From: JAEZAA01 sp964514485
GTDB taxonomy: Bacteria > Pseudomonadota > Gammaproteobacteria > Pseudomonadales > Oleiphilaceae
DNA: 64,000 bases
Assembly (NCBI GenBank): GCA_964514485.1
Contig: CAZEWG010000006.1
Span: 1 to 64,000, forward strand
Reading direction: 5' to 3'
Each line of letters opens with the position of its first letter. Positions within the stretch are counted from its first letter, which is position 1. Below the pieces are notes generated by a model. That model had not been told where the DNA came from. It was given only the letters and a program-made list of their open reading frames with translations, and ran no database searches. The position numbers and the translations under genes are program-made. Of the stretch, positions 1-8,088 are shown in pieces.

Positions 1-977
1 TTCCCCGGCTTCCTCGCCACCAACACCGCCCGTAACGGCGCCGGATAACCTTCCACCGTCTTGCTCGGATCATTGGGATCCAGAAATTCCCCCAGCGAAT
101 GAAACCGCATCCAATCCGTCGAGCGTTGTTCTTCTGTCGAAGTCCGGTTCAAATCCACCACCCGAACATCCTCAAATCCAATCCGCTGAACCATGCGGAC
201 CAGCATTTCCGGGGAGGGCAACAGCCAGACGTTGCGCATCTGGGCGTAGCGGTCTTCAGGCAGCAGCAGGGTATTGGCATCTCCTTCCACCACCAAGGTT
301 TCCAGCACCAGTTCGCCGCCGGGGCGTAGGGCGTTTTTCAGCTCTTCCAGGTGATCGAAGGGGGCTTTGCGGTGATAGAACACTCCCATGGAGAACACGG
401 TGTCGAAGGCTTCCAGCTTGGGTGGCAAGTCTTCCGACTTCAGGGGCAGGAAGTGGACGGGTTCATCCGGCACATAGCGTTTGACCGTGTGGAACTGGGT
501 GAGGAACAGGGCGGAAGGATCAATGCCCACCACAAAGGCGGCGCCTTCGGCCCGCATCCGCCAGCAGTGATAGCCGCTGCCGCAGCCTACATCCAGTACA
601 TAGCGGCCCTTGAGGGGGCTGATATGGGGCAGGACCCGCTGCCATTTCCAGTCGGAGCGCCATTCGGTATCGATATGGATGCCGAAGAATTCAAACGGCC
701 CTTTGCGCCAAGGGTGCAGTTCCCGCAGGCTCTGTTCGGCCTGGGCGCGTTGTTCCTCGGTGAGGTCTTCGGGTGCGCCAATGCGTAGCCGGTCTTCGTT
801 CAGGGCAATACTACTGGGTTGCACGTTGGGGAGTGCGGTCAGGGCTTGCTGCCAGCGTTCCAGGTTGCCATGGGCGGCCGGGTCGAAGTGGGTTTGGAGG
901 GCGTCGGCAAAGGCCTGCTGGTGAGGAGCCAGCCGGGTCTCGGCCAGGTCCTCCAGAAAACGGGTGAAGTAGGTCAT
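1..977 (-). CDS. cmoB: tRNA U34 carboxymethyltransferase (3' end just outside window)
   Basis: CmoB transfers a carboxymethyl group from carboxy-S-adenosylmethionine to 5-hydroxyuridine at wobble position 34, giving cmo5U in tRNAs that read several codons. The reverse strand translates from ATG at 977 as MTYFTRFLEDLAE..., with a Rossmann SAM-type motif (VLDVGCGSGYHCW) and the family segment GPFEFFGIHIDTEWRSDWKW. The 325 codons present end in GYPAPLRAVLVARKP, which matches the extreme C-terminus of the family (about 323 residues), so only a few codons and the stop are missing. The start ATG overlaps the TGA stop of cmoA by four bases (ATGA), so the pair is translationally coupled. CmoA makes the cofactor that CmoB uses. 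Confidence 0.95.
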   Translation of the reverse strand, partial: MTYFTRFLEDLAETRLAPHQQAFADALQTHFDPAAHGNLERWQQALTALPNVQPSSIALNEDRLRIGAPEDLTEEQRAQAEQSLRELHPWRKGPFEFFGIHIDTEWRSDWKWQRVLPHISPLKGRYVLDVGCGSGYHCWRMRAEGAAFVVGIDPSALFLTQFHTVKRYVPDEPVHFLPLKSEDLPPKLEAFDTVFSMGVFYHRKAPFDHLEELKNALRPGGELVLETLVVEGDANTLLLPEDRYAQMRNVWLLPSPEMLVRMVQRIGFEDVRVVDLNRTSTEEQRSTDWMRFHSLGEFLDPNDPSKTVEGYPAPLRAVLVARKPG

Positions 978-1708
978 TTTTCTGCGAGTATGGATACGAA
1001 GTTAAAGCATTGGAACCAGAGGGTGACTTTGTGAAAGCCCGCCTTGAGCAGACGTTCCCGGTGATCGTTCAGGCTTTCCGGGATCAGCACGTTTTCCAGG
1101 GCGGAGCGCTTTTGGGCGACTTCCAGTTCGCTGTAACCCCGGGAGCGTTTGAAGCCGTGGTGCAGCTCGGTGAGTAGTTGCTGTTCCTCTTCATCGGGGA
1201 AGGCGATTTTTTCGGAGAGCACCAAGGCTCCGCCGGGAATCATGCCGTCGCAGATGCGTTTCAACAGGTCGAAGCGCTGTTCTTTTGCCAGGAACTGCAA
1301 GGTGAAGTTCAGCACCACGATGGAGGCCTGCTCGTAGCTAATGTCCTGCATGTTGGCCAGTTGTACGTCCACCGGAATAGTGGCGGAGTCCTGGGCGATA
1401 TATTGCTTGCAGCGCTCGATCATGGCCGCGGAGTTGTCTACCGCCACAATAGAGCTGCCTTGTGGCAGGTTATGGCGCAGACTGAGCGTTGAGGCGCCCA
1501 GGGAGCAGCCCAGGTCGTAGCAACGGGTATTGGGCCGGCCATAGCGGCGGGCGATCACGCCGATCATTTCCAGGATCATGGCGTAGCCGGGCACGGAGCG
1601 ATTGATCATATCGCCGAACACGGCCGCTACTTTTTCATCGAAGACGAAGGCTTTGACGGCTTCCTGGGGAGTCGCGTAAATCTGGTCGCGGTTTTGACGG
1701 TCGCTCAT
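974..1708 (-). CDS. cmoA: Carboxy-S-adenosyl-L-methionine synthase
   Basis: CmoA converts SAM and prephenate to carboxy-SAM, the donor used by CmoB in wobble-uridine modification. The 244-residue protein starts MSDRQNRDQIYATPQEAVKAF and carries the SAM-binding loop CYDLGCSLGASTLSLR and the VVLNFTLQFL motif typical of the family. The open frame extends upstream to 1921, but the family always begins close to the SDR/DxI(Y/F)A segment, so ATG 1708 is chosen; the extra 71 codons would overlap the start of asnS. The gene overlaps cmoB by four bases and is divergent from asnS. Confidence 0.95.
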   Translation of the reverse strand: MSDRQNRDQIYATPQEAVKAFVFDEKVAAVFGDMINRSVPGYAMILEMIGVIARRYGRPNTRCYDLGCSLGASTLSLRHNLPQGSSIVAVDNSAAMIERCKQYIAQDSATIPVDVQLANMQDISYEQASIVVLNFTLQFLAKEQRFDLLKRICDGMIPGGALVLSEKIAFPDEEEQQLLTELHHGFKRSRGYSELEVAQKRSALENVLIPESLNDHRERLLKAGFHKVTLWFQCFNFVSILAEK

Positions 1709-1800
1709 TTCTTGCTCGATTGTGTCGCAGGAGGCGCATTGTAGCGCCGGGGCCGGTGAGCGGCAATGTTTCGGGTTTGCCTGGAAGGGCAAAGAGACGG

Positions 1801-1817
1801 TATAACAATGCGTTATA
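1801..1817. promoter_or_regulatory. Small inverted repeat between cmoA and asnS
   Basis: TATAAC, five bases, then GTTATA: a perfect 6-5-6 inverted repeat in the divergent cmoA/asnS promoter region. Its AT-rich arms could overlap a -10 element for asnS. No regulator is suggested by the sequence; it may be chance. Confidence 0.3.
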
Positions 1818-1904
1818 TTTGAGCGTGTTTCATCGGGCTGCCTGCTGGCTCCTGCTGAAACAGGCTCTAGAACAATAGCCAACGGACGAGTCGGAATCTC
1901 TGCC

Positions 1905-3241
1905 ATGACCATAGCAAGCATCAGCGATATTTTTCAGGGCAAGTTGCAGTTTGGTGAACAGGTCACCGTGCGGGGTTGGGTGCGCTCCCGACGGGACTCT
2001 AAAGCGGGCCTGTCGTTTTTGCATGTGCATGACGGCACCTGTTTTGACCCCATTCAGGCGGTGGTTCCCAAGGAACTCGCCAATTATGAGTCGGAGGTGC
2101 TGCACCTGACGGCGGGCTGTTCGGTGATTGTGACCGGCAAATTGGTGCAGTCCCAGGGCAAGGGACAAGCCCAAGAGATTCAGGCCGAATCGGTAGAAGT
2201 GGTCGGCTGGGTGGAAGACCCGGAAACCTACCCGATCCAGCCCAAGAAGCATACCTTCGAATACCTGCGCACCGTGGCCCATCTGCGCCCCCGCACCAAT
2301 GCCTTCGGCGCCATTACCCGGGTGCGCACCACCTTGATGCATGCCATTCACAGCTATTTCTACCAGCGTCAGTTTCAGTGGATCAACACGCCCATTATCA
2401 CTGCCAGCGACTGTGAAGGGGCGGGCGAGTTGTTCCGGGTGAGTACGCTGGATCTGGTGAACCTGCCGAAAGACGATAAGGGCAATATCGACTTCAGCCA
2501 GGATTTCTTCGGCAAGGAAACCTTTCTCACCGTGTCCGGCCAGCTGAACGTGGAGGCCTTTTGTTTGGCCATGTCCAAGGTGTACACCTTCGGGCCGACC
2601 TTCCGGGCGGAGAACTCCAACACCACGCGCCACTTGGCGGAGTTCTGGATGGTGGAGCCGGAAATTGCCTTTGCCGATCTGAATGACGACGCGGATCTGG
2701 CGGAGGATTTCCTGAAGTATCTGTTCAAGACCCTGCTCAACGAGCGGGCCGATGATATGGCCTTCTTTGCGGACCGGGTGGATAAGGAGGTGATCCAGCG
2801 CCTGGAGCAGGTCGCCAACTCCAGCTTTGAGCGGATGGAATATACCGATGCCATTCGTATCCTGGAACAGTCCGGCAAGTCATTCCAGTATCCGGTGCAG
2901 TGGGGGCTGGACCTGCAATCCGAGCATGAGCGTTATCTGGCCGAAGAATATGTGAAGGGCCCGGTGGTGCTGATGAATTATCCCAAGGACATCAAGGCGT
3001 TCTACATGCGCCTCAACGACGACGGCAAAACGGTGGCGGCCATGGATGTGCTGGCCCCCGGTATCGGTGAGATCATCGGCGGCAGTCAACGGGAAGAGCG
3101 GCTCGATATGCTGGACGCGCGGCTTGAAGGCACCAAGCTGAAGGAAGAACTTTGGTGGTATCGGGATTTACGCCGTTATGGAACGGTGCCCCACGCGGGC
3201 TTCGGGTTGGGCTTTGAGCGGTTGCTGAACTATGTGACGGG
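1905..3241 (+). CDS. asnS: Asparaginyl-tRNA synthetase (3' end lost in gap)
   Basis: A class II aminoacyl-tRNA synthetase that charges tRNA-Asn. The N-terminal OB-fold anticodon-binding domain (about residues 15-100, VTVRGWVRSRRDSK...) is followed by the catalytic domain with FRAENSNTTRHLAEFWMVEPE (motif 2 region, about 230-250) and the class II motif 3 GFGLGFERLLNYVTG at the end of the readable sequence. About 445 codons are present; the family is about 466 residues and usually ends roughly 20 residues after this point, so the missing part lies in the N run. The start ATG sits just after the divergent cmoA promoter region. Confidence 0.96.
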
Positions 3242-3341
3242 NNNNNNNNNNNNNNNNNNNNNNNNNNNNNNNNNNNNNNNNNNNNNNNNNNNNNNNNNNN
3301 NNNNNNNNNNNNNNNNNNNNNNNNNNNNNNNNNNNNNNNNN
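3242..3341. other. Assembly gap (100 N)
   Basis: A run of exactly 100 undetermined bases, the usual placeholder for a scaffold gap of unknown length. It removes about 20 codons of asnS on the left and the last membrane-spanning residues of the receiver/coiled-coil gene on the right. The two genes converge here, which is consistent with a genuine local join but does not prove it. Confidence 0.99.
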
Positions 3342-5230
3342 GCACCTAAAGCAGCCAGGGCGATCAGCCCGGAACCCGCTCCCATCAGCGCTAGGTTCTG
3401 CTTGAGACTGCGGATCTGACGTTTAAAGCCGGCCCGCTCCTGCTCAAACATATCCTGGCGATCCAGCAGCTCCTGTTGGGCTTCTGTCACCTGCTGGCGC
3501 AGGGTTTCCGTAATACGCTGTACCAGCTGATCACTGGCCATATCCAGTTCCGCACTGATCCGCTCGTGCACCAGTTGTTCGATTTGGTCCGGATCAGGCT
3601 GCCCGGCAAACTCCGGGTGTAGCGGTTCGGAAGATTCCAGGCGTTGCAGGGCTGTCTTCAGGCTGGCGATTTGCTCCTGCAGGGTAGCGCCCAGCTGCTC
3701 GACTTCCGAGGTGGCCAGGGTTTTGGCCTGCTGTTCGGCCGCGGCGGTGGCGGCTTCGATCAGGCGTGCTTCCTGCTGGCTCAAATCCGCTTGCGGGCTC
3801 TGTTGCTCCAGCGCCGCGCGCAGCCCGTTTATTTCCTGACCCAGTTGTTCTTTCAGGGCTGCCAGGTCGGATTCCATCTGCAGGCGCAGGTTTTCCGGAT
3901 CATTACCCAGGGTGGGAATGGCCCGCTGCTCCAGATCGGCCTCAAAATCCTGCTGAAGCTGCGCGACACGCTGCCCGAGCGCGCCTAATTGTTGCTCCAG
4001 TGCCTGCACGGATTCGTCTGCTAGACCCACCACGGGCGCGACTGGAGCAGGTTGTTCCGCCAGGGCCTCCAGGGCGCTGCGCTGTTCGGCCAGCGCCGTT
4101 TGTTGATCGGCGATTTGCAGGTGCTGGTCTGCAACCGCGCGCTCCAGTTCGGAAAAACGTTGCTCCAACGCTTCCCGGGCCAGGGTGGCTCGCTCGCGAA
4201 TATTCTCAACTTCTTGAAGCAGGGTTTGTTGATGGTTGGCCAGTTGCTCTTCAAAGGAGTCGGGCAAGGCCGGTTGCTGGCCGGCCTCGTTGCGCAGGCT
4301 GTCGAGCTCGGACAGCAACTGCTGGCGCAAGGTTTTCAGTTGGGCCTGCCATTGGTCTTGCAGCTCTGCCAGGGCTTCCGGAGTCACGGCAGCAGGTTGC
4401 TCCGGCAGGCTTTCCTGGATCAGACGCTGGATCTGCTCGGCACTCAGCTGATTGGCCTGCAAGGCCGCTAACTGTTGATCCCAGTGGTCTTGCTGGCTAC
4501 GCAACGTCTCGCTCAGTTGGCCCTGGCGCTCGGAAAGCTCTTGCTGAAACCCGGAAAATTCTTGCTGAAGACCTGTAATGGCCTGCTGCAAACTGGCCTG
4601 GAGGCGTTCTTCCAGCGCGGTGAAATCGACCTCGGGAGTGAGAGTCGGAATGGGCTCTTCGCTCTCCAGGGAAATCGCTGCCTCCAGATTGACCGGTTCT
4701 AACTCCACGGTTTCAGTGATCAGCGGAATCTCTTCCTCATCGTCTTCCTGCAGGAGCTCAGGCGTTGCGATGAACTCTTGGGGTGCGACGAATTCCTGTG
4801 TCACCACGTCCAGGGGCTCGATCTCGGCGGCCGGGGCCTGGGTCGTAGCGGCTGGAGCAGCGGCGCGGGTTTCTTCCAGCACTGCTGTCAGCTGATCCAG
4901 CTCGGGAGGCTTGGATAGGGTTGCAGTGGCGCCGCGGGCTTTGGCTTGCGCGTCATAGTCGTCATTACCCTCTTTACCGGTACACATGACGACAGGGATA
5001 TGTTGGAGCTCAGGATCGGCCTTGATGCGCTGCATGGCTTCGAAGCCATCCATTTCCGGCATGAGGTGATCCATGAAAATAATGTCAGGCAGCGCTTGCT
5101 CCCGCAGGAGATCAAAGGCTTCTCGTGCCGAACCCGCACTCATAACCTGAAAGTTCTGCTTTTCCAGCAGGCGCTGCAAGGTGATGCGGGCCAGCCGGGA
5201 GTCGTCCACGATGAGAGCAATCTGGGACAT
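3342..5230 (-). CDS. Receiver-domain protein with long coiled coil and C-terminal membrane anchor (truncated by gap)
   Basis: The N-terminus is a canonical CheY-like receiver (residues about 1-120) with acidic pair D9/D10, phosphoacceptor D54 (FMDHLMPEMDG), T84 and K107. A proline/acidic linker (about 120-235) follows, then a very long Gln/Glu/Leu-rich coiled coil (about 235-610) and the start of a hydrophobic segment (NLALMGAGSGLIALAALG) that runs into the gap. There is no DNA-binding or enzymatic output domain. ATG 5230 is chosen because the receiver begins at once (MSQIALIVDDSR); the longer open frame to 5341 adds unrelated sequence. A paralog with the same layout lies at 26633-27727. The function is unknown. 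Receiver plus coiled coil recalls the architecture of motility/polarity scaffolds such as AglZ and FrzS, an analogy in design only. Confidence 0.85.
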
Positions 5231-5493
5231 GTTGTAACCTTGTCTGGGTCGAGGTGAAAGACCTATGTGGTTCACAGGGAACATGGCAGACGGTGATGCG
5301 TCAGACGTTCCGACCTGATTGTAAAGACTTAAATGTAGCACAGTGAAGCGGAAGTGGTCAGACGCTAAATCTTTGGTTTTGTAAGAAAACGTAGTCTTGA
5401 GAAGTGTTGGGCAGATGACCGGCCAAAGGCTTTTGGAGCCTGGCCGGTGTGGGTTCAGAGGGCTGCTGCGAAGGCGCTGTGTTTGGTCAGGCG

Positions 5494-6288
5494 CTAGACG
5501 GTTTTGAGCTGGGTGACGGATGAGCGGGGCGGGGAAGGCTCCGAACTCAATGACCCGGTCAATTTGAAGGCTTCGCCTTCGTGGGCAATCCGATAGCCCT
5601 GCAGCTCCAGGGCGGAGCCCTGTTCGGCATCCGCGTAATGATAAAGAACCATCCGCTGGCGCTGCTCGTCGCTATATTCCCGGGCCAGATCAGCAACGCC
5701 CGTGTGGGAGGGGTTGGACTCCAGGCCGCAGTCATGGAAGATCACTTCACCGGTGCTGGCATGGGCGATGATCTGTTCCGGAATCGGGCGGGTGTCGCCG
5801 GTATAGAGAAATACGCCGGGCAGGCTCAGGCCAAACGAGGAGTTGGGCAGGTGATGGCGGGTGGGGAACACCTTAAAGTGGATTCCCTGATGCCAAAAGC
5901 CGTCACTGACCGGAATCAGCTGGAAGACATCCCAAAAGTTAGCACCGCCTTCCGCCAATATACCGGGATAGTCGGCAATGCGCTTTTGCAGGTTGGGCAG
6001 CAGGGCGGCCGGCACATACAGTGGCATCAGCTTGGGCTCGGGCGCAAAGCGCAGGCGAAAGAACAGCCCTTCCAGGCCGCCGATATGATCCAGGTGCAAA
6101 TGGGTGATGAACAGGGCCGGTGGCAGCCCTTGGTAGAGCCTTTCATAGCGGGGCAGTACGTCATGGCCACAGTCAATCAGCAGAAGCGGCTGGCCGGCTT
6201 TTTCCAGCACACCGCTGGCATTACCCAGGGAACTGGAGGCATTACCGACGCCTAGAAAGCGCATGGTAAAGGCTTGGTTTGATTGCAT
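5494..6288 (-). CDS. MBL-fold metallo-hydrolase
   Basis: A 264-residue metallo-beta-lactamase-fold protein. The metal motif HxHxDH is clear (THLHLDHIGG, H63/H65/D67/H68), a second-shell segment FPTRHHLPNSSFG follows, and LYTGDTRP supplies the bridging aspartate. The early segment MRFLGVGNASSSLGNAS resembles RNase Z-like/ArsA-family MBL proteins that start at a glycine-rich strand. Start: ATG 6288 is preferred over the in-frame GTG at 6297; neither has a strong Shine-Dalgarno sequence. The substrate cannot be told from sequence. It stands alone between the receiver protein and the divergent msrA. Confidence 0.8.
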   Translation of the reverse strand: MQSNQAFTMRFLGVGNASSSLGNASGVLEKAGQPLLLIDCGHDVLPRYERLYQGLPPALFITHLHLDHIGGLEGLFFRLRFAPEPKLMPLYVPAALLPNLQKRIADYPGILAEGGANFWDVFQLIPVSDGFWHQGIHFKVFPTRHHLPNSSFGLSLPGVFLYTGDTRPIPEQIIAHASTGEVIFHDCGLESNPSHTGVADLAREYSDEQRQRMVLYHYADAEQGSALELQGYRIAHEGEAFKLTGSLSSEPSPPRSSVTQLKTV

Positions 6289-6480
6289 CGCGATCACCCT
6301 GGAGGTGTTTTGAGGGTTACGCCTGGCGGGGCATTGGGGTATTTTGCTGTAAAACGGGTATTTTGCAGGAAAGTGAGCTTCCCGTCATCCGATGGCTTGT
6401 GCTGATATGCCTTGGAACCGTTGCCGCTTGAGGCAGTCGGATTACCATAAGCGGAATTGAAGTTGAGAGGAGAGGTCGTG

Positions 6481-7149
6481 ATGGAGAGCTGGTTTTCCAG
6501 TCGTTATCAAAAAAAGGTTCAGATGCCATCACCAGAGGAGGCGCTGCCGGGGCGGGCTGAGCCCATGGTCGTGCCGGCCCAGCACTACGTGAATGGTCAT
6601 CCGTTGACGCCACCCTATCCGGATGGTTTTGAAGTCGCCCTGTTTGGGATGGGCTGTTTCTGGGGAGCGGAACGCAAGTTCTGGCAGGTGCCAGGGGTTT
6701 ATGTGACAGCGGTGGGCTACGCCGGTGGTCATACGCCGAACCCCACCTATGAGGAAGTCTGCTCCGGCATGACCGGCCACAATGAGGTGGTGCAGGTGGT
6801 CTATGATCCGGCCCGGGTCAGTTTTGAAACCTTGCTGCAAGTGTTTTGGGAATCCCATGACCCCACCCAGGGGATGCGCCAGGGCAATGATGTGGGAACC
6901 CAGTATCGATCGGGGATTTATGTGTTTACTGATGCCCAACGCCAACAGGCCGAGCAGAGCAAGTCCTATTTTCAAAAACGGCTGACCGCGGCGGGCCACT
7001 TGGGAATGATCACCACCGAAATTCTGGACGCGCCCAACTTCTATTATGCCGAGCCTTACCACCAGCAATATCTGGCGAAGAATCCAGGTGGTTATTGTGG
7101 GCTGGGAGGAACGGGAGTCTGTTACTCGGAACCCTCTGCAATGGCGTGA
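6481..7149 (+). CDS. msrA: Peptide methionine-(S)-sulfoxide reductase
   Basis: MsrA repairs oxidised methionine (S-sulfoxide) in proteins. The active-site motif GCFWGAER lies near residue 58 and resolving cysteines are in the C-terminal GYCGLGGTGVCYSE segment, as in the E. coli-type enzyme. Length is 222 residues against about 212 in E. coli. ATG 6481 is chosen because it follows a good ribosome site (GAGGAGAGG); the frame also contains an upstream TTG at 6457. Monocistronic, divergent from the MBL gene. Confidence 0.95.
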   Translation: MESWFSSRYQKKVQMPSPEEALPGRAEPMVVPAQHYVNGHPLTPPYPDGFEVALFGMGCFWGAERKFWQVPGVYVTAVGYAGGHTPNPTYEEVCSGMTGHNEVVQVVYDPARVSFETLLQVFWESHDPTQGMRQGNDVGTQYRSGIYVFTDAQRQQAEQSKSYFQKRLTAAGHLGMITTEILDAPNFYYAEPYHQQYLAKNPGGYCGLGGTGVCYSEPSAMA

Positions 7150-7212
7150 GCACGAAGCCGTCTTCATCGTGAATTAAGCAGCGAGAGCAGGGGGCAGGGG
7201 AGCCGAAGATTG

Positions 7213-7238
7213 AAAAAAAGCCCCAGGGGAATGGGGCT
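7213..7238 (-). terminator. Orphan intrinsic terminator facing the minus strand
   Basis: On the minus strand AGCCCC, an eight-base loop and GGGGCT are followed by seven T. Read on the plus strand there is no T tract after the stem, so it is not the msrA terminator. No minus-strand protein gene lies upstream (7239-8088), so it implies a short non-coding transcript or a terminator against antisense reading into msrA. Confidence 0.7.
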
Positions 7239-7504
7239 GAGTCTACTCTAGCTCTAATCTCGGACAAAAAGTATGGCGAATGAAGGATCAATGCCCGACA
7301 GCGGGATTCTGGTCGTATCCTGCAATCGGCGCGTATCTTATTCTGCAAAAATAGAGTATTCACCCTAAATTTGGGTGATGCATTTCTCTTTTCGAGCCTT
7401 TTCTACATCTGTTGAATAAAAATGTGACACAAAGTTGCAATACAGGGAGGAGTAGGCCACAACGAGACTATCTGTTTCATTTGGATGTGAAAAGCATACA
7501 GCTC
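7239..7504 (-). ncRNA. Candidate small RNA ending at the orphan terminator
   Basis: This stretch holds no convincing protein gene. A minus-strand transcript ending at 7213 would cross it. A weak promoter-like pair, TTGCAA (7440-7435) and TATTCA (7418-7413) with a 16-base spacer, would give an RNA of roughly 190 nt. An inverted repeat CACCC, seven bases, GGGTG lies at 7361-7377. I do not recognise a known RNA family (not 6S, not tmRNA). The extent and existence are inferred from the terminator. Confidence 0.3.
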
Positions 7505-7534
7505 TTGACAAGATTACGGGGAATCCCGTATCGC
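7505..7534 (+). promoter_or_regulatory. Candidate promoter with internal inverted repeat
   Basis: A perfect -35 box TTGACA (7505-7510) is followed after 18 bases by TATCGC, a poor -10. Inside the spacer ACGGG, GAAT and CCCGT form a perfect 5-4-5 inverted repeat (7516-7529), a place where a repressor could act. It would drive the small ORF at 7686. Confidence 0.4.
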
Positions 7535-7595
7535 GCGTTTGAGGATTCCCTACCATAATTTAAAACGAATACGACGTGGATTGGGGGGATGGCCC

Positions 7596-7629
7596 TCAGG
7601 AGCATCTAAGAATGGTCCTGATCTTTTTT
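7596..7629 (+). promoter_or_regulatory. Leader hairpin with T run (attenuator-like)
   Basis: TCAGGA (7596-7601) pairs with TCCTGA (7616-7621) across a 14-base loop, followed two bases later by TTTTTT (7624-7629). Located between the candidate promoter and the small ORF, it resembles a weak intrinsic terminator or attenuator. The short stem makes this tentative. Confidence 0.35.
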
Positions 7630-7685
7630 CGCCTGTCGCTCCAAATTGGGTCAGGGGATTTGAGAAAGTGAATGGGGAAGAGACC

Positions 7686-7805
7686 ATGATCAAGCGTTTT
7701 CCAAGTTACGGGGCATTGGATGCATTCTTGGCTTCAAACCAGGTGGTGTTGATTCAGTGCTGGCCTGATAGCAACGGCGAATGGGTTGCTAAACTGAAGG
7801 CATAA
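7686..7805 (+). CDS. Small ORF, 39 residues, unknown function
   Basis: ATG 7686 begins MIKRFPSYGALDAFLASNQ and ends at TAA 7803-7805. A ribosome site (GGGGAAGAG) lies a few bases upstream. The frame is open further upstream to 7539, but the ribosome site favours this start. The unit has a possible promoter upstream (7505) and a strong terminator downstream (7934), so it looks like a real transcript. The peptide is soluble-looking, with one cysteine and two tryptophans. I do not recognise a family. Confidence 0.5.
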   Translation: MIKRFPSYGALDAFLASNQVVLIQCWPDSNGEWVAKLKA

Positions 7806-7933
7806 GTCGTTACCTCGACGAGCCAACAGGCTGAAATCGAATTGTAGTAAGCTCGCTCTGAATGCGGTACGAGCTGAGCTCATAGTAGCTGTAGTTAGTA
7901 GTTAGGCGTGGTATTGTCTGTAGTGTTGTTTAT

Positions 7934-7961
7934 GCCGGAGCAGATGCTTCGGCTTTTTTTT
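7934..7961 (+). terminator. Intrinsic terminator after the small ORF
   Basis: GCCGGAGC, AGAT, GCTTCGGC followed by eight T: a classic plus-strand terminator, 128 bases after the small-ORF stop. It isolates that unit from gltX. Confidence 0.85.
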
Positions 7962-8045
7962 GCCTAAAAATTGATACGGCGCTATTTCACACCCTCGCTA
8001 ATCTTTGTTTTCGAAGGGCTCTTAGGCTTGGTTGACCAATTGCCT

Positions 8046-8051
8046 TATAAT
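8046..8051 (+). promoter_or_regulatory. gltX -10 box
   Basis: A consensus TATAAT lies 38 bases upstream of the gltX ATG, after the terminator at 7934-7961. No good -35 is visible at 16-18 bases, so activity may depend on the -10 alone or on an activator. Confidence 0.5.
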
Positions 8052-8088
8052 GGCCCGCTTTCAATCGTTAATTGGGAATTCAGTCCTT

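Noticed and set aside
3342..4700. Repetitive Gln/Glu-rich DNA in the receiver/coiled-coil gene
   Set aside because: Considered as a DNA repeat array; it is explained by heptad-like coiled-coil coding and shows no fixed unit.
7010..7363. 117-codon minus-strand frame overlapping msrA and the orphan terminator
   Set aside because: It runs through the terminator and antisense to msrA, with no ribosome site or recognisable domain.
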